Origin: Kuafuiihalomonas sp964477875
GTDB lineage: Bacteria; Myxococcota; Kuafuiibacteriia; Kuafuiibacteriales; Kuafuiibacteriaceae
Length of the DNA stretch: 14,196 bases
Direction of reading: 5' to 3'
Assembly: GCA_964477875.1 (NCBI GenBank)
Contig: CAYZFR010000101.1
Location: 1 to 14,196, forward strand
The translations under genes were made by a program, and so were the position numbers. The notes beneath the pieces were generated by a model, which searched no databases, had not been told where the DNA came from, and saw nothing but the letters and a program-made list of their open reading frames with translations. Numbering within the stretch: the stretch's first letter is position 1; every line of letters begins with the position of its first letter. This document shows positions 13,553-14,196 of the stretch, in pieces.

Positions 13553-13753
13553 ATGTCCCAGGATCGGCTGACCGAGCTCGAGCTTCGCTTCATGACCCAG
13601 GCTCGACTCGTCGAGGAGCTGGACGGCCAGCTGCAGGTGGCTCAGGCCCAGCTGGCGCGCTCAGACCGGCGGCTCGAGCGCTTGGAGGCGGCCCTGGAGG
13701 GCCTGATCCGAGAGCTGGGCCTCCCCCCCGACGAGAAGCCTCCCCACTACTGA
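13553..13753 (+). CDS. slyX: SlyX family protein
   Basis: This 66-residue protein is a single amphipathic coiled-coil helix (ELELRFMTQARLVEELDGQL, SDRRLERLEAALEGLIREL) ending in the characteristic PPHY, which with the length identifies SlyX. The family is small, soluble and common in proteobacteria; its biochemical role is not known to me. The ATG at 13553 has a GAAGG just upstream, at rather short spacing. It is divergent from the diguanylate cyclase gene (69-base spacer) and its stop lies three bases from the stop of the convergent NamZ-like gene. I see no convincing promoter in the spacer. Confidence 0.85.
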   Translation: MSQDRLTELELRFMTQARLVEELDGQLQVAQAQLARSDRRLERLEAALEGLIRELGLPPDEKPPHY

Positions 13754-13756
13754 GGC

Positions 13757-14196
13757 TCAGTCGTAGAGCAGATGGGGCCGCCGAGACTCGGCGAAGCCGG
13801 TCGCGAAGTCTCCGAAGCTCTCGAGCACCTCCTCGGTCGGCGCGCCTTCGTCGATGAGCCGCCGCGGGGTCTCGCTCCCGAAGAGGAGATCGATCGCCAA
13901 GCGGTCGGCCACGAATTCGTAGGCCTCGCGGCGCCAGTCCAAGGGAGCTTCGAGGGAGCGAGCTGCCACCAAGAGGGCCACGCTCGCCCGGACCGAGCGG
14001 AAGCGATGGCGGTCGACGACGTGCAGCTGCACGCCACCGCAGTGCTGGCCGCCGTGCTTTTGAAACATCGGCTTGAACACCGTGGGCCGCAGGCTCACGC
14101 CGGCGCCCACCGCCGGGGCTGCGGCCCTCGCCCATGCCTCGGGGTCGAGACCAGGTGCCCCCACCAGCTCGAAGGGCCTGGTGGTGCCGCGCCCTT
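13757..14196 (-). CDS. namZ: NamZ/DUF1343 exo-beta-N-acetylmuramidase, C-terminal part only
   Basis: The frame is open to the right edge, so the 5' part of the gene is outside. The visible 146 residues carry the DUF1343 hallmarks: GRGTTRPFELVGAPGLDP at the edge, then VSLRPTVFKPMFQKH, GGQHCGGVQLHVVDRHRF, a YEF motif, AIDLLFGSE and the ending SRRPHLLYD. The family (YbbC/NamZ) removes terminal MurNAc from peptidoglycan fragments in cell-wall recycling and is normally exported; the signal peptide would lie outside the window. A Met at 14164 should not be taken as the start, because it falls inside the conserved GRGTTRPFELVGAP stretch. The gene ends three bases from slyX, convergently. Confidence 0.9.
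   Translation of the reverse strand, partial: GRGTTRPFELVGAPGLDPEAWARAAAPAVGAGVSLRPTVFKPMFQKHGGQHCGGVQLHVVDRHRFRSVRASVALLVAARSLEAPLDWRREAYEFVADRLAIDLLFGSETPRRLIDEGAPTEEVLESFGDFATGFAESRRPHLLYD

Noticed and set aside
13757..14164. Complete 135-residue gene starting at 14164
   Set aside because: The frame continues to the window edge and the upstream codons encode the conserved GRGTTRPFEL part of DUF1343, so this is a truncated larger gene.

Overview
The window is GC-rich and densely packed. Its long TPR proteins, AgmX/PglI-type TonB-like protein and Glt-type gene order point to a Myxococcota (deltaproteobacterial) chromosome. I cannot place it below phylum. I see no rRNA, tRNA, CRISPR array, insertion sequence or phage gene. 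Almost every base is coding; the only real non-coding stretches are about 9694-9848, 12253-12295 and 13484-13552.

Region 1 (1-9735): six genes on the minus strand, read from 9693 down to 80, form one tight operon. In order they encode an exported acidic coiled-coil/beta protein, a TPR plus coiled-coil protein, a giant TPR protein (GltD/AgmU-like), a TPR lipoprotein (GltE/AglT-like), a 79-residue secreted protein (GltF-like) and an inner-membrane protein with an FHA-like head and an AgmX/PglI C-terminal domain (GltG/PglI-like). Four of the five junctions are 4-base ATGA or GTGA overlaps, and the fifth is a 3-base gap. The D-E-F-G order is that of the Myxococcus xanthus gliding (Glt) and spore-coat (Nfs) envelope machines. 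The products would span the envelope: FHA in the cytoplasm, one membrane helix, a periplasmic TonB-like domain, periplasmic TPR scaffolds and an outer-membrane lipoprotein. The GltH/I/J genes are not next to it: the cluster ends directly against the last 25 codons of a convergent plus-strand gene at the left edge. The two genes at the head of the operon are the least known part and are candidate extra components.

Region 2 (9736-10058): a short intergenic region with two inverted repeats, then a small plus-strand DUF5522 protein with a four-cysteine cluster.

Region 3 (10064-13483, minus strand): a probable three-gene unit of a soluble GGDEF diguanylate cyclase, a deoxyhypusine-synthase-family enzyme and a TPR/winged-helix regulator. 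The last two overlap by GTGA. This may couple cyclic-di-GMP output with a polyamine-related enzyme, but that link is inferred from position only.

Region 4 (13484-14196): slyX on the plus strand, then the 3' end of a minus-strand NamZ/DUF1343 exo-muramidase gene cut by the right edge. All three convergent gene pairs in the window are separated by 0-5 bases.
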